Assembly: GCA_013289695.1 (NCBI GenBank)
Contig: JABCZK010000015.1
Span: forward strand, 26,447 to 90,446
DNA: 64,000 nucleotides
Direction: 5' to 3'
Source: Acidobacteriota bacterium
Lineage (GTDB): Bacteria > Acidobacteriota > Terriglobia > Acidiferrales > UBA7541
Below, piece after piece: positions 17,755 to 26,574 of this stretch. Within the stretch, counting starts at the first letter, position 1. Every line of letters begins with the position of its first letter. The translations under genes and the position numbers were made by a program. Under the pieces are notes generated by a model that saw only the letters and a program-made list of their open reading frames with translations, was not told where the DNA came from and ran no database searches.

Positions 17755-18540
17755 CTACGGCTCCGGCGTGAGCGCGCCGGTGGAGCGGTCAACGCGGAAG
17801 TACGAAACGGTGGAATCTTGGAAATGTGCCACGGAAAGCCCTGTGCCAACCGGATTGACTTCGACGCTTGAAGGTTTCGCGGGCGCTGGAAACGGTGAAG
17901 CGACAACGGGATTCAGTTCGCCGTTCTTCCAGTTAATGCTGAAAGCCGAAATACTTTGGGAAGTGTGATTCACCACATATAGGTAGTGGCCAGAGGGATC
18001 GATCGCCAGCCAGCCCGGCCCATGTTCCGGCAGCACGGATAGCTCAGTCGCGGCCATGCTCTCGCCGTCGCGCGAAATCATCAGTGAATCTGCCAAACCA
18101 TTCGCTGCGAATGTCATGTGCTGGCCCGTGTGTAGATTGGTGACGTGCAACACGCGCGAATCGCCTTGCACGGCGATGGCGACATTCGGGGCGGTCGTGA
18201 CGGTCAAAAGCGTCTTTGTATTGTTACCGTGGTAGCTGGCCGAGACATTCGCCGTTCCGACGGCGACAGCTGTTGCCAATCCCGTAGAGTTGACGGTCAC
18301 TACCGCCTTATTGTCCGATGCATACGTGGAGTCGCTGGTGGTTACGTTCGAGGTCTGGCCGTCGAGATACGTCGCGGTCAGAGCGAACTGCTGCGTGGTG
18401 GCAACCGCAATCGTCGGATTCGCCGGAGTGAGCTTGACGCCGGTGATGAACAGGTTGCTCACGTCCGAGCTGATGCAACTGGACAACCCAAGAATCGAAA
18501 GCACAGAAACAATTTGTACGAGCTGCTTAAACTTGAACAA
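17755..18540 (-). CDS. Lipoprotein with Big2 domain and short YVTN-type propeller segment
   Basis: 261 residues with lipobox LSSC after a hydrophobic helix. Residues about 30-115 form a Big2-type Ig-like domain (VKLTPANPTIAVATTQQFAL). From about 120 on, two propeller-blade motifs appear (LAIDPSGHYLYVVNHTSQSI and VEVNPVGTGLSVAHFQDSTV), as in YncE/lactonase-type proteins. Full-length relatives carry six or seven blades, so this protein is short, ending in GALTPEP where another blade would normally follow. It may be a natural short form or a truncated gene. Confidence 0.7.
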   Translation of the reverse strand: MFKFKQLVQIVSVLSILGLSSCISSDVSNLFITGVKLTPANPTIAVATTQQFALTATYLDGQTSNVTTSDSTYASDNKAVVTVNSTGLATAVAVGTANVSASYHGNNTKTLLTVTTAPNVAIAVQGDSRVLHVTNLHTGQHMTFAANGLADSLMISRDGESMAATELSVLPEHGPGWLAIDPSGHYLYVVNHTSQSISAFSINWKNGELNPVVASPFPAPAKPSSVEVNPVGTGLSVAHFQDSTVSYFRVDRSTGALTPEP

Positions 18541-19380
18541 TGGATTGACTCCGCATTCGCCCGCGCGAAAACCTTAAACCGGATTTTCGATTCGACTACC
18601 CGGCCGGCCGTTCCACTGCAACTGGTCAGCTGCTCAGTTGGGGATAACAGCTTGCAGCGATGCTACCACGGGCGGCATGGCGCCACATGGTTACAAGCTG
18701 GGCGGTTTCCAAGGGATTGGCAGAGGGAAACCCGAGAACCGACAATGTCGGGTCGAAGGGTTGGCGCTCCAGGGGGAGAGCCACCGCGCCGTAGGGCCAG
18801 CGTGCGAGGTGGAGTTCGACGGGACGGTTGCCGCGACACTGCGGGTAACCGCGGGATCGAGAACCGCGAGGTGACACACAAATCCAGGCGCAGATGTTGC
18901 ACAGCCACGGTCTCGGTGGCGCGTGGCCGACCCTTCCACGCCTTCGAGACGTAGGCAGTAGGTTTTGAGGTTGCCGCATTCTCGCTTGCCTGCGGCGGGC
19001 AGGCTGCAGCGTCAACCCTTCGAACCCGGCACAGGCGGATTCTCAGGATGAATCGCGCAGTAGCGCGATTCACAAAGTAACAAGAGGCGAGCACAGGCAA
19101 GATTGATCGCCTGTGCCACGAAAACAGATTGTGGTGGTCGGACGATTGGGAGGCGGCGGAGCTCAGCGCGCCGGAAGTGATGCGGAGTGCGGCTCGATAA
19201 GGCTCACCGCGAGAGAGAGCCCTGTCTGCGGCGGGCAGGCATCACTGCGCTCCCTTCGCAAAATCATCCAGGGCAGGATGACGTACGAAGGAAGGAACTC
19301 GAGTGTCGGTGAAATCTTCGAATCGGAACTTGAGTGGCGTGGAGAAATGTGGCATCCGGCCAGCGGGGAGAATCGCGGGG
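18541..19380. other. 840-base region with degenerate repeats, no gene
   Basis: Several overlapping open frames occur on both strands but none has a family match or ribosome binding site. The right half contains the second copy of the 17590 repeat and the best family-C palindrome. This looks like repeat-derived intergenic DNA. Confidence 0.5.
18924..19080 (+). repeat. Degenerate dispersed repeat copy 2 with family-C palindrome
   Basis: GGCCGACCCTTCCAC at 18924 matches 17590. The palindrome gaatcgcgc-agta-gcgcgattc at 19050-19071 matches that at 6581-6602, with the flanking AACCCTTC and GGATGAATCG also shared. Confidence 0.7.
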
Positions 19381-19644
19381 CTAACTGCTGCTCGCGGCGG
19401 TAGAGCCAGCACGCGCGGTCTTGCGCCCACCGAAAAAACCAGTTTGAAGTTGATCGTCGGAAACGTGCACGCGTTCCATTTCAGTAATGGATAGCTCGAA
19501 GGGTTTCTGGCAAGCCGGACAGATCATTTCGATGGAAGCGGTCTCGGAATCAAAACGTTTCTTGTCGGAGCCAAGCCTGGAAACGATGACGATGGCACCG
19601 CAGTTTGACCTGTCGCAAATCGCACATAACTCAATTACGTGCAT
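19381..19644 (-). CDS. Small zinc-ribbon-like protein, 87 residues
   Basis: ATG at 19644 preceded by GGGGGAG with a 4-base spacer. The product has two Cys pairs, CAIC (residues 7-10) and CPAC (42-45), spaced as in a treble-clef or zinc-ribbon fold, with a further Cys at 15. The C-terminal part (RVHVSDDQLQTGFFGGRK) ends in an Ala/Ser-rich tail. It lies directly outside the left end of the tRNA-Ala island. Function unknown; metal binding is inferred from the cysteine pattern. Confidence 0.68.
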   Translation of the reverse strand: MHVIELCAICDRSNCGAIVIVSRLGSDKKRFDSETASIEMICPACQKPFELSITEMERVHVSDDQLQTGFFGGRKTARAGSTAASSS

Positions 19645-19840
19645 GCACTCCCCCTTTGCCTGTGTGGGGGGTCACAGGTCATAGCTACTGCAAAAATTAT
19701 TCTACCCCGATTCGTCAACGCTTTGTTGCAGCTGTTTTAAATTTGTTGTGCGAATTAAACAATTCAGCTGGTGTACGGCGGCGTACGGAACGACGTTGAA
19801 GTCGTGGCGTGAATACGGCCGCTACCACCGCTCGGGAATT

Positions 19841-19881
19841 TGGTGGACGTGAGGGGGCTCGAACCCCTGACCTCCTCGTTG
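19841..19881 (-). repeat. Distal attachment-site copy (tRNA-Ala 3' fragment)
   Basis: 41 bases identical to 26395-26435, including the CCA end and the T arm of tRNA-Ala. The match stops exactly within the anticodon loop, and no 5' half of a tRNA is present. Confidence 0.9.
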
Positions 19882-20249
19882 AAAATGACAAATTAACTGT
19901 TCAGGATGTTCGCAACGTCCAGCATGTTCAACAAAACGCCCTCGGTGGCCACAAGCCGCTGACGGCGCTTTTGTTGGCCCGCTGGACACTGGATCGGACA
20001 CCCCTGCTGATTTTGCGATTCTAAAAACGGCCGCAGCCGGTCCGTGGAGCGTCTAAACCCGCACTGTTCAAAACCGAACGGCGCGGTACCCGGAAATTCA
20101 ACTGCGTTCAGTCGGGTCGTGTGGAACGGCGGCCAGCCGCCCGCGGATTGCATCTAACAGTACAGAGGTTGCACTCCGGGCTGCTATCGGGCATGCTGGC
20201 GGCAATCGGCCCGCGCGTAATCTCGATTGGTTGTGCTGTAGATGGATTT

Positions 20250-21134
20250 ATGAGTTCCTCCACGCAACTCGTTTTGAAGCCTTTTCCTGTCAAGAAGGCT
20301 TTGCTCATTGATGCCGATGAACCGACGCGCACGTTCCTGGCCAACGTTCTGGATCCGAGCGAATGGAACATCCGGCACGCGCCGGATAATCAAACGGCGC
20401 TGGAATTGGCGCAGGCGACGCGCTTCGATCTGATTCTGACCAGCGAGAAAACTTCGGGAAAAGACGATATCGAATTGTTGCGCGAGCTGCGGTCGGCGCG
20501 GCCGCACACTTGTTTGATCATTCTGACGGACGAGAGCGCGCCTTCATATGTCATTGATTCGATGCGCGAGCACGCCTTCAGCTATTTTTCGAAACCATTT
20601 TCGCTGGACGCGCTGACGGAAATGGTGCACCTGGCGACGGAGGCTCCTTGCTGGGACGACGGCATCGAGGTCGTGTCCGCCACGCCGGAATGGATTCGGC
20701 TGATGGTGCGTTGCGACCGGCAGACGGCCGACCGGCTGATTCAATTTCTGCACGAGATCGTGGATTTGCCGGAGTCGGAAAGTAATGCGGTGGCGATCGC
20801 GTTTCGCGAGATTTTGCTGAACGCCATGGAGCACGGCGCGAAATTCCAGGCGGACCAGTACGTGCAAATTTCCTACGTGCGCGCGCGGAACATGGTGCTG
20901 TGCCGCGTCAAGGATCCCGGCGAAGGATTCACGCTGGACGAAATACAGCATGCGGCGGTGGCGAATCCGCACGGCGATCCGATTCGTCACGCGGCGTACC
21001 GGCAGGAGAGAGGGATGCGCCCGGGCGGATATGGAATATTGCTCGCGCAGAAATTGGTGGACGAGCTTATTTACAATGAGGATGGGAATGAAGTGCTGCT
21101 GGTGAAATACCTTGATCGCGGTGGAAACGATTAG
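20250..21134 (+). CDS. Pseudo-receiver + HATPase (RsbW-like) regulator
   Basis: The ATG at 20250 is chosen because the receiver domain begins a few residues later; its ribosome binding site is weak. Residues about 15-130 form a receiver domain with the acidic pocket LIDADE (21, 23, 24), Thr93 and Lys115 (FSKPF). The phosphoacceptor position is Ser65 (DLILTSEKTSG) instead of Asp, so normal phosphotransfer is unlikely. The C-terminal half is a GHKL ATPase of the anti-sigma/RsbW kind: N box EILLNAMEHGA, DPGEGF and GGYGILLAQKLVDEL. It may act on a partner by ATP-dependent binding or Ser/Thr phosphorylation. It is the leftmost gene of the island. Confidence 0.82.
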   Translation: MSSSTQLVLKPFPVKKALLIDADEPTRTFLANVLDPSEWNIRHAPDNQTALELAQATRFDLILTSEKTSGKDDIELLRELRSARPHTCLIILTDESAPSYVIDSMREHAFSYFSKPFSLDALTEMVHLATEAPCWDDGIEVVSATPEWIRLMVRCDRQTADRLIQFLHEIVDLPESESNAVAIAFREILLNAMEHGAKFQADQYVQISYVRARNMVLCRVKDPGEGFTLDEIQHAAVANPHGDPIRHAAYRQERGMRPGGYGILLAQKLVDELIYNEDGNEVLLVKYLDRGGND

Positions 21135-21178
21135 AATTACGCATCGCGCGCTACCGCGCATCAGGTTCGCTGGGATCC

Positions 21179-21250
21179 GTAGGGGCGGGTCTAAGACCCG
21201 CCCGCTTCCGTTGAATTTGTAGCGGCCAGCTTCAGCTGGGCGCCTTTGAC
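21179..21250 (-). repeat. REP palindrome plus inverted family-B repeat
   Basis: 21182-21204 is a hairpin ggggcgggtc-taa-gacccgcccg of a common bacterial REP type. It is followed by the reverse complement of the family-B repeat (core AGCGGCCAGCTTCAGCTGGG), matching 28981-29020. This lies in the 566-base gap after the regulator gene. Confidence 0.75.
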
Positions 21251-21505
21251 TTCGCTTTGCTCTTCGCGCGCTCGGCACCCTGGCCGCCGCGGCCCAGCGC
21301 CCGCAGACACCATCGCCAAGCGCGCGCCCGGCCAGCCAAACCCCTCGCCCGTGCCCCATGCTCCATGTCGCGCCCTCAGCAGCGCCGAAAAGCGCCCCGA
21401 CTCACGCTAACACATTCGCGAGGCGCTGGAATTCGTAGAAATACGCACGGGGTAAACGATAGAAAAGATGGGGTGTACTTTGCTGTGTCGGTCGATGGTT
21501 GAGCC

Positions 21506-21547
21506 TCTAAACCCGCACCCTCGCCTTCGGCGAGAGTGCGCCACCCG
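21506..21547 (+). repeat. REP-like palindrome, family D, copy 2
   Basis: Begins TCTAAACCCGCACCC with stem ctcgcc / ggcgag, nearly identical to 6468-6510 beside the RAYT gene. Confidence 0.8.
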
Positions 21548-21618
21548 TAAAATCAACGGCGCCGGCTCCGGTGACATGTCAGGCTTAGCCACCCGGTCGC
21601 TACGATCACGCCAAACGC

Positions 21619-21650
21619 AAAAGGGGACAGGGCAGAACCTGTCCCCTTTT
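21619..21650 (-). terminator. Bidirectional-looking rho-independent terminator
   Basis: 13-bp perfect stem aaaaggggacagg / cctgtcccctttt with a 6-base loop, 50 bases beyond the stop of the DUF11 gene. The A and T tracts on both sides could end transcription from either strand. Confidence 0.85.
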
Positions 21651-21700
21651 CGCGCTGCTACGGAGGCATTCCGCTGCCTCCGCCGTTCTTCACTTCACCG

Positions 21701-24364
21701 TCACTTCTTCGCTATACACACGGTTGAGCTATTATTCGTCGCATTCGGGTCTGGCGTGCCTGCCGAGACGGTTCCCGAGTCACAGACTGAGCCAACGGCA
21801 GACCGCCAAGAATCACTGATTGTCACGTTAGCGCTGGCCCCGAACGCGAGGCTTGCCCATGTACAGGTCACTGTAGAAACCCCAACTGTGCAGGTTCCAC
21901 CTGTGGTTGTATTGATCTTGGGCGCTGGACCTGTGAACAGGCTCGAGTTCGCCACAAGGGAAATGTTCTGACTGTCGCTTGGGCCGTTGTTGGTGACGGT
22001 CAGAGCGAAGGTCGCAGTTCCGTTTCCGGGAGAGCCGATCTTGCTGGCTGTTTGCGTCAACGCAAGATCAGCGGAGCTCTGCACCGTTCCGCAGGTCTGC
22101 GAGGAGTTGTTGCTGGGTAAGGGATCGAGGGTCGCGGAAGAGATACTTGCCCCATTACAGAGCTGGCTGCCATTCGCGACAGACGGGCTCAAATGGACGA
22201 CAAGTGTGAAGGTTGCTGCCGCACCTGCCACGACGGTCGCGGTTGTACACGATATCGGCCCATTCATCCCGACTGGCGGCGTGGTGCAGCTCCAGCCTGA
22301 GGGGACTGCAAGCGACACGAAGGTTGTACCGGCCGGCAGAGTATCGGACACAGATACGGTTTGCGCGTCACTCGGCCCAAGGTTCGTGCCTGTCAGAGTG
22401 TAGCTTACGTTATTTCCTGCGATTGGCGCGGAGGGTCCGGTTTTCGTCAGGGCGAGGTCCGCCTTGGTGTTGACGGTCGCTGTGACCGTGGTGGTGTTGT
22501 TGCCAGGGTTGGGGTCCGACGTCGTCGAACTAACGGTTGCCGTGTCGGTGATTGTACCAATCGCCCCTGAGGGTATGTGCACGGTCACCGTGATCGAGGC
22601 GATGGCGCCCGCTCCGACGGTGGCTTCCGTGCAGGTAACGGGCCCACTGCCAGTGCAAGTGTATCCCCCACCGGGCGTGACTGACACAAGCGTCGTCCCC
22701 GATGGCAGAGTATCGGACACAGACACGGATTGCGCATCGCTCGGTCCGTTGTTCTCCACATCAATGGCATAGGAGAAGTTTGCTCCTGCGTATGCCAGCC
22801 CAAGCGCCGACTTCGAGATGGTCATGTCCGCCGACGCGGTCACCGTTGCGGAGGTAGAACTGGTCTTACTAAGGTGGACGTTACTCGCCGAGTCGTAATC
22901 AGCGGCATATTTTCCGTCCCATGTGATTGTCCCGGTATTTCCGACCACCGACCCGTCCGGCGTGCTTGGTGTCACCCTTACATTCACGTCGAAACTTGCC
23001 GTGTCGCCGCTGTTCATAAATCCGTCGTTGGCGAGGGCATTGTCAGTCCTGAAGCAATCAATGCTGCCGCCGGCGCCAACCGTAGGCGTGTTGCACGCCC
23101 AGCCAGCCGGGATGCTAATGCCCTCAAACTGCAAACTGGCGTTGAGCGGATCAGTGAAGTGTGGCGTTTCAGCGGTCGGCGCGGTGTTGCTCTTCACGTC
23201 GATCGTGTAGTCAAAGGTCGACCCAGCAAACGCACTCGGCGGCCCGCTCTTGGTGATGTCCATGTCCGCGGGAAGATACGCGTGGGTGCACCCGCTCCCG
23301 GCTACTCCTCCTAATGCTGTGAAAGTCGCGTTGCTCCACTCCGGCTGTGTGTTGTAGGGGTTCCCGTGCAGCGTGAGGTTGCTGCCGTCCGCATTCGTTT
23401 GCCCGCTGTGAAAATTGTACGCGCACTTGTCGCCGATCTCACCGCATACGACGCCGCCGCTGCAGTTACCGTCGGTCCACGTTGCATTCGGGTATGGATC
23501 GGTGATCGCTTCCGACATCTCGTGCGAGAACGTCGAGATTTCATAGTCCGCGTCGCCATCTATGGCGCTGTTCGGCTGCCCACTGGTGTTGTTGCAATCC
23601 CAACCCGTGGAATTGACGAAAGGCATGTTCGCGTAGATGCGGTTATTCAATATGTTGTACCAGTTGTGGTAAGCGCAATACTCATTGCCACCGGGCACAA
23701 GTGGCGTGCAATTGCCCGAGCCGTCGCAGCTTTCAATTCCCTTCTCTGTGAAAACAGCGAACAGATTCCCGTTTCCGGTTGGCCAGCTGTTAACGGAAAT
23801 TGCGTGATCGACCTCGCTTTGGATGTCGCTGTCCTGCAGCGGACTCGCCGGTGTCCCCAAATCAGCACTGTTGTAGGCGTTGTAGGCAGTGCTGGTATCG
23901 ATGTAGCTGCCGCCGAACGTGACCACATTTTGTATGTAATTGTTTGAGATGAGGCTGTTGTCGTAGTACTGCGTCAGGATGTTCAGATATGGCGTGCCGC
24001 CCACATCCTGAACAAACCGCTGGAGCAGGCTTTCGTACCCTGTGGTGATCGTGTTGTTTGGCGTCCAAAAGATTAAGAACACTTTGGTGGTATGCATCAC
24101 GAACCCAGGCAGGAGAGCTCCAGGGCCCGGTGGAAGGTTATCGGTCGGGGAAAATATCGTTCCTCCGGTCTGATTCTTGCCGGCTGCCTGCTGCTCCTCA
24201 TACCAACTCTGCGGATGGAAGAGGTGAGGCTGTTGCGTGGTCCCGGGGGTGAACGGGGGCGAGGGCTGTTGGGCAGCAATAGTTCTGCAAAGTGGACCAA
24301 ACTGCAAGAACGCCGCCAGACCGAGGGCCGGGAGTAATCCGTATCTCAGCGACCTGTATCTCAT
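21701..24364 (-). CDS. Secreted EXORDIUM-like/metalloprotease-like N domain plus four DUF11 repeats
   Basis: 887 residues. The ATG at 24364 has a strong ribosome binding site (GGAGGAAGG) and starts a signal peptide (GLLPALGLAAFLQFGPL). Residues about 90-365 resemble phosphate-induced/EXORDIUM-like domains (VFLIFWTPNNTITTGYESLL) and include FSHEMSEAITDP at about 280-290, an HExxE-type motif common in that family. From about 366 on there are four DUF11 repeats (for example ADLALTKTGPSAPIAGNN), each with a VSDTLPxGTT-like core. Cysteine pairs within each repeat suggest disulfides. Probably a cell-surface adhesin or matrix protein. Main cargo of the island. Confidence 0.82.
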   Translation of the reverse strand: MRYRSLRYGLLPALGLAAFLQFGPLCRTIAAQQPSPPFTPGTTQQPHLFHPQSWYEEQQAAGKNQTGGTIFSPTDNLPPGPGALLPGFVMHTTKVFLIFWTPNNTITTGYESLLQRFVQDVGGTPYLNILTQYYDNSLISNNYIQNVVTFGGSYIDTSTAYNAYNSADLGTPASPLQDSDIQSEVDHAISVNSWPTGNGNLFAVFTEKGIESCDGSGNCTPLVPGGNEYCAYHNWYNILNNRIYANMPFVNSTGWDCNNTSGQPNSAIDGDADYEISTFSHEMSEAITDPYPNATWTDGNCSGGVVCGEIGDKCAYNFHSGQTNADGSNLTLHGNPYNTQPEWSNATFTALGGVAGSGCTHAYLPADMDITKSGPPSAFAGSTFDYTIDVKSNTAPTAETPHFTDPLNASLQFEGISIPAGWACNTPTVGAGGSIDCFRTDNALANDGFMNSGDTASFDVNVRVTPSTPDGSVVGNTGTITWDGKYAADYDSASNVHLSKTSSTSATVTASADMTISKSALGLAYAGANFSYAIDVENNGPSDAQSVSVSDTLPSGTTLVSVTPGGGYTCTGSGPVTCTEATVGAGAIASITVTVHIPSGAIGTITDTATVSSTTSDPNPGNNTTTVTATVNTKADLALTKTGPSAPIAGNNVSYTLTGTNLGPSDAQTVSVSDTLPAGTTFVSLAVPSGWSCTTPPVGMNGPISCTTATVVAGAAATFTLVVHLSPSVANGSQLCNGASISSATLDPLPSNNSSQTCGTVQSSADLALTQTASKIGSPGNGTATFALTVTNNGPSDSQNISLVANSSLFTGPAPKINTTTGGTCTVGVSTVTCTWASLAFGASANVTISDSWRSAVGSVCDSGTVSAGTPDPNATNNSSTVCIAKK

Positions 24365-24741
24365 TTTTTCCTTCCTCCGTTTTCGCGCGGACGGACCATG
24401 TCCGTGACGATTGAGTTTTCGTCCTGAACTCAAAACCACGACGTGTTGCTGAAGGGACGAGCGAGCAAGGGTGCACCGCGCTGCGGGAGCGGTCAATTCC
24501 ACGTAAGGGTTGGTTCGTTCGGCGGAACTCCAATAGGCCCGTCGGATCGGCGAACCCGACCAATCTAGCCCGGAAGACTAATACGGGAAGGCTATGTCAG
24601 CGGTCAAACCTAGCCGAGGTCGAGCGGCTCGGTAGTTATGACGATGTCCTGATGCGATTAGGAATAGGAATGACTGATCGAAGCTGCTCAAGGACAGAAC
24701 TTATGCTTGCATGAATGGAGAAAATTGGAGCTAGGGTAATC
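24365..24741. other. Intergenic region upstream of the DUF11 gene
   Basis: 377 bases between two genes on the same (minus) strand, inside the island. It should hold the DUF11 gene promoter and any binding site for the LuxR-type regulator encoded just upstream. No clear palindrome was found. Confidence 0.4.
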
Positions 24742-25443
24742 CTACCGGGAGGGGCTAGCCACCATTAACTTGCCAAGGATACCCCACCGCGTGGTCACGC
24801 CCATCTTGCTCATGATTAAGCGAACGAACTGCTTTACCGTGTTCGGGCTGATACCCATGCGTTGTGCGACATCCTTGGTCGTCAATCCATCGATCAGAAG
24901 CTCTACAGTTTCACCCTCTCTCCGGCTTAAATGAAAATAGCGGCTGACTTCTGAAAAATCGATTGGAACCCGGGGACGACGCTCCAGCACAAGGGCCACT
25001 TCGACCGGCAGCCTGCCGTCGTCTTGGGGTTCGACTAGGAACGATCGGCAGATGTAACGCCGCCGGCCCGAACGGAAGCTGATAGGTGCTAATCCCTTGA
25101 TGAAGTGCTCTACCTGCAGGATGGATCGAATTCGTCCCTGAAGCATCGCCGAGTTGACACTCGCACGCAATCCGTCTGGGTAGCACAAGATGCAACTCGC
25201 GGCGTTGTTACTGTAGAGCGGTTTTAAAGTCCTGTCAGCCAGCAAAAATCCCGTGTTGCCTTGGCCTGCCTGCACGAACGGCAGGTTCAGCGAAGCATGG
25301 TCGATGGGTTGAGGCGCGCTTGGTCCTCCGGAGGAGGCGTGACCGTTCGCACGTCTGCTCGCTAAAGTCGCCGCTTTCGCAGCTTGCTCACGGATAGCGG
25401 GAATTGTTCGAGACCTATCGCAAGGGAGGTGATTGCGACGCAT
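24742..25443 (-). CDS. LuxR-type helix-turn-helix regulator
   Basis: 233 residues with a good ribosome binding site (GGAG, 6 bases before ATG). The C-terminal region, about residues 168-225, is a LuxR/GerE HTH (LSRREGETVELLIDGLTTKD, then VAQRMGISPNTVKQF). The middle part (residues 60-150) resembles a PAS-like sensor region. There is no receiver domain, so it is not a classical response regulator. It lies upstream of the DUF11 gene in the same direction, which makes that gene a likely target. Confidence 0.82.
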   Translation of the reverse strand: MRRNHLPCDRSRTIPAIREQAAKAATLASRRANGHASSGGPSAPQPIDHASLNLPFVQAGQGNTGFLLADRTLKPLYSNNAASCILCYPDGLRASVNSAMLQGRIRSILQVEHFIKGLAPISFRSGRRRYICRSFLVEPQDDGRLPVEVALVLERRPRVPIDFSEVSRYFHLSRREGETVELLIDGLTTKDVAQRMGISPNTVKQFVRLIMSKMGVTTRWGILGKLMVASPSR

Positions 25444-25704
25444 GGGTAACTCCGTCTACCCTATAGTGCACTTCAACCTGAATTCGTATCATAAACGCCG
25501 TACGAAATTATCGCACGCAGTGGAAAATCACACCGATTGTGGACGGTTGAGTGGGAGTTGGAAGGCACCGACCAATAAAGAGTCTCCCTCGCCGACACAA
25601 CGCGCTGCCGCAGGGAAAACAGATGCGACATCCTGAACTCGTCTCCGCATTGGTGTCAAGCGTTATCTGTTGTCGCCACGAACCCGGCACGCGGCGGCAT
25701 CGGC

Positions 25705-26382
25705 ATGAAAGCGTTTAAGGAGCAGGGGCGGGTGCGTTACCTGGAAATGAACGAGGTCGAGGCCCTTTTGACTGCAATCCAAGCCAGAATCGCCAAGAAT
25801 TCGTCAGACAGGATGAGGGCGTCTGCGCGGAAGTCTTGGCAATATCTCCACACAGCAGTCGTTATGGCATTACACACAGGCATGAGGAATCGGGAAATCC
25901 TCGGGCTGAGGTGGGAAAACGTCAACTGGGAACGGAAGACGTTGCTCCTGCTGAATACGCAGAACGGCGAGTCACGGCGGTTACCGATTGACTCGATTTT
26001 GCTCCGCAAATTGTCTGAGCATCGAGGCCGCGTGAAAAACGAAGAATTGGTATTCCCCAGTTTCGACAACAACGGAAACGTCGTACCGATGGCAGACGTG
26101 AAGGGCAGTTTCGGTCGTGTGTTGAAAGACGGCGGTATCACGAACTTTCGATTTCACGAGCTGCGCCACGCGTTCGCGAGTCACTACATGATGAAGGGAG
26201 GGCAACTCTACGCGCTTTCGAGCATCCTCGGGCACAAGGACCTGAAGATCACGCAGCGTTACGCGAAGCTCTCTCCGAAGCACATGGATTCGCAGCGAGA
26301 TCAAATGGACACTATTTGGACACCGGCGCCAATTCCCTCCCACGAAGCCCCGAGTCAAACACAAACTAAGTACGTGCAGTAA
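25705..26382 (+). CDS. Tyrosine recombinase (integrase), catalytic domain only
   Basis: 225 residues. The full catalytic set is present: Arg61 (TGMRNREI), His151-x-x-Arg154 (HELRH), His177 (GHKD) and Tyr186 (RYAKLSP). The SAM-like core-binding domain that normally precedes this is missing. In frame upstream the residues ATNPARGGIG look like the usual interdomain linker, but a TAA at 25576-25578 and unrelated sequence follow. So the gene seems N-terminally truncated. It sits 12 bases from the tRNA-Ala CCA end, as expected for the island integrase. Confidence 0.88.
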   Translation: MKAFKEQGRVRYLEMNEVEALLTAIQARIAKNSSDRMRASARKSWQYLHTAVVMALHTGMRNREILGLRWENVNWERKTLLLLNTQNGESRRLPIDSILLRKLSEHRGRVKNEELVFPSFDNNGNVVPMADVKGSFGRVLKDGGITNFRFHELRHAFASHYMMKGGQLYALSSILGHKDLKITQRYAKLSPKHMDSQRDQMDTIWTPAPIPSHEAPSQTQTKYVQ

Positions 26383-26394
26383 ACAGAGTTGAAG

Positions 26395-26435
26395 TGGTGG
26401 ACGTGAGGGGGCTCGAACCCCTGACCTCCTCGTTG
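26395..26435 (-). repeat. Proximal attachment-site copy within tRNA-Ala
   Basis: 41 bases, from the CCA end to the anticodon loop, identical to 19841-19881. It is the tRNA-side end of the island. Confidence 0.9.
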
Positions 26436-26470
26436 CGAACGAGGCGCTCTCCCAACTGAGCTACACGCCC
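26395..26470 (-). tRNA. tRNA-Ala(CGC)
   Basis: 76 bases including an encoded CCA. Acceptor stem GGGCGTG / CACGTCC contains the G3-U70 wobble, the alanine identity element. The anticodon arm CCTCG-TTCGCAA-CGAGG gives anticodon CGC. D and T arms are normal. The 3' part serves as the island attachment site and is intact. Confidence 0.97.
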
Positions 26471-26574
26471 ATCGAATGAAGCTGAAGCAGCAAACATTCT
26501 AGCAAAGGCTGGTGGGAGCGCCAAACTTCGGTAGCTAAAGAATTTCCTAGCGTCGCTACTCGCCTGGGGCGAGT

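Larger units (their letters stand above)
19841..26435. mobile_element. 6.55-kb tRNA-Ala genomic island
   Basis: Bounded by an exact 41-base direct repeat (19841-19881 and 26395-26435) identical to the 3' part of tRNA-Ala(CGC), from the anticodon loop to the CCA end. A tyrosine recombinase gene lies beside the intact tRNA. This is the standard layout for a tRNA-targeted integrative element. Cargo: a degenerate-receiver ATPase regulator, a DUF11 surface protein and a LuxR-type regulator. The integrase lacks its N-terminal domain, so the element is probably no longer mobile on its own. Confidence 0.85.

Noticed and set aside
19841..19881. A second tRNA gene
   Set aside because: Only the 3' half matches; there is no D arm, 5' anticodon stem or acceptor 5' strand, so it is an attachment-site remnant.
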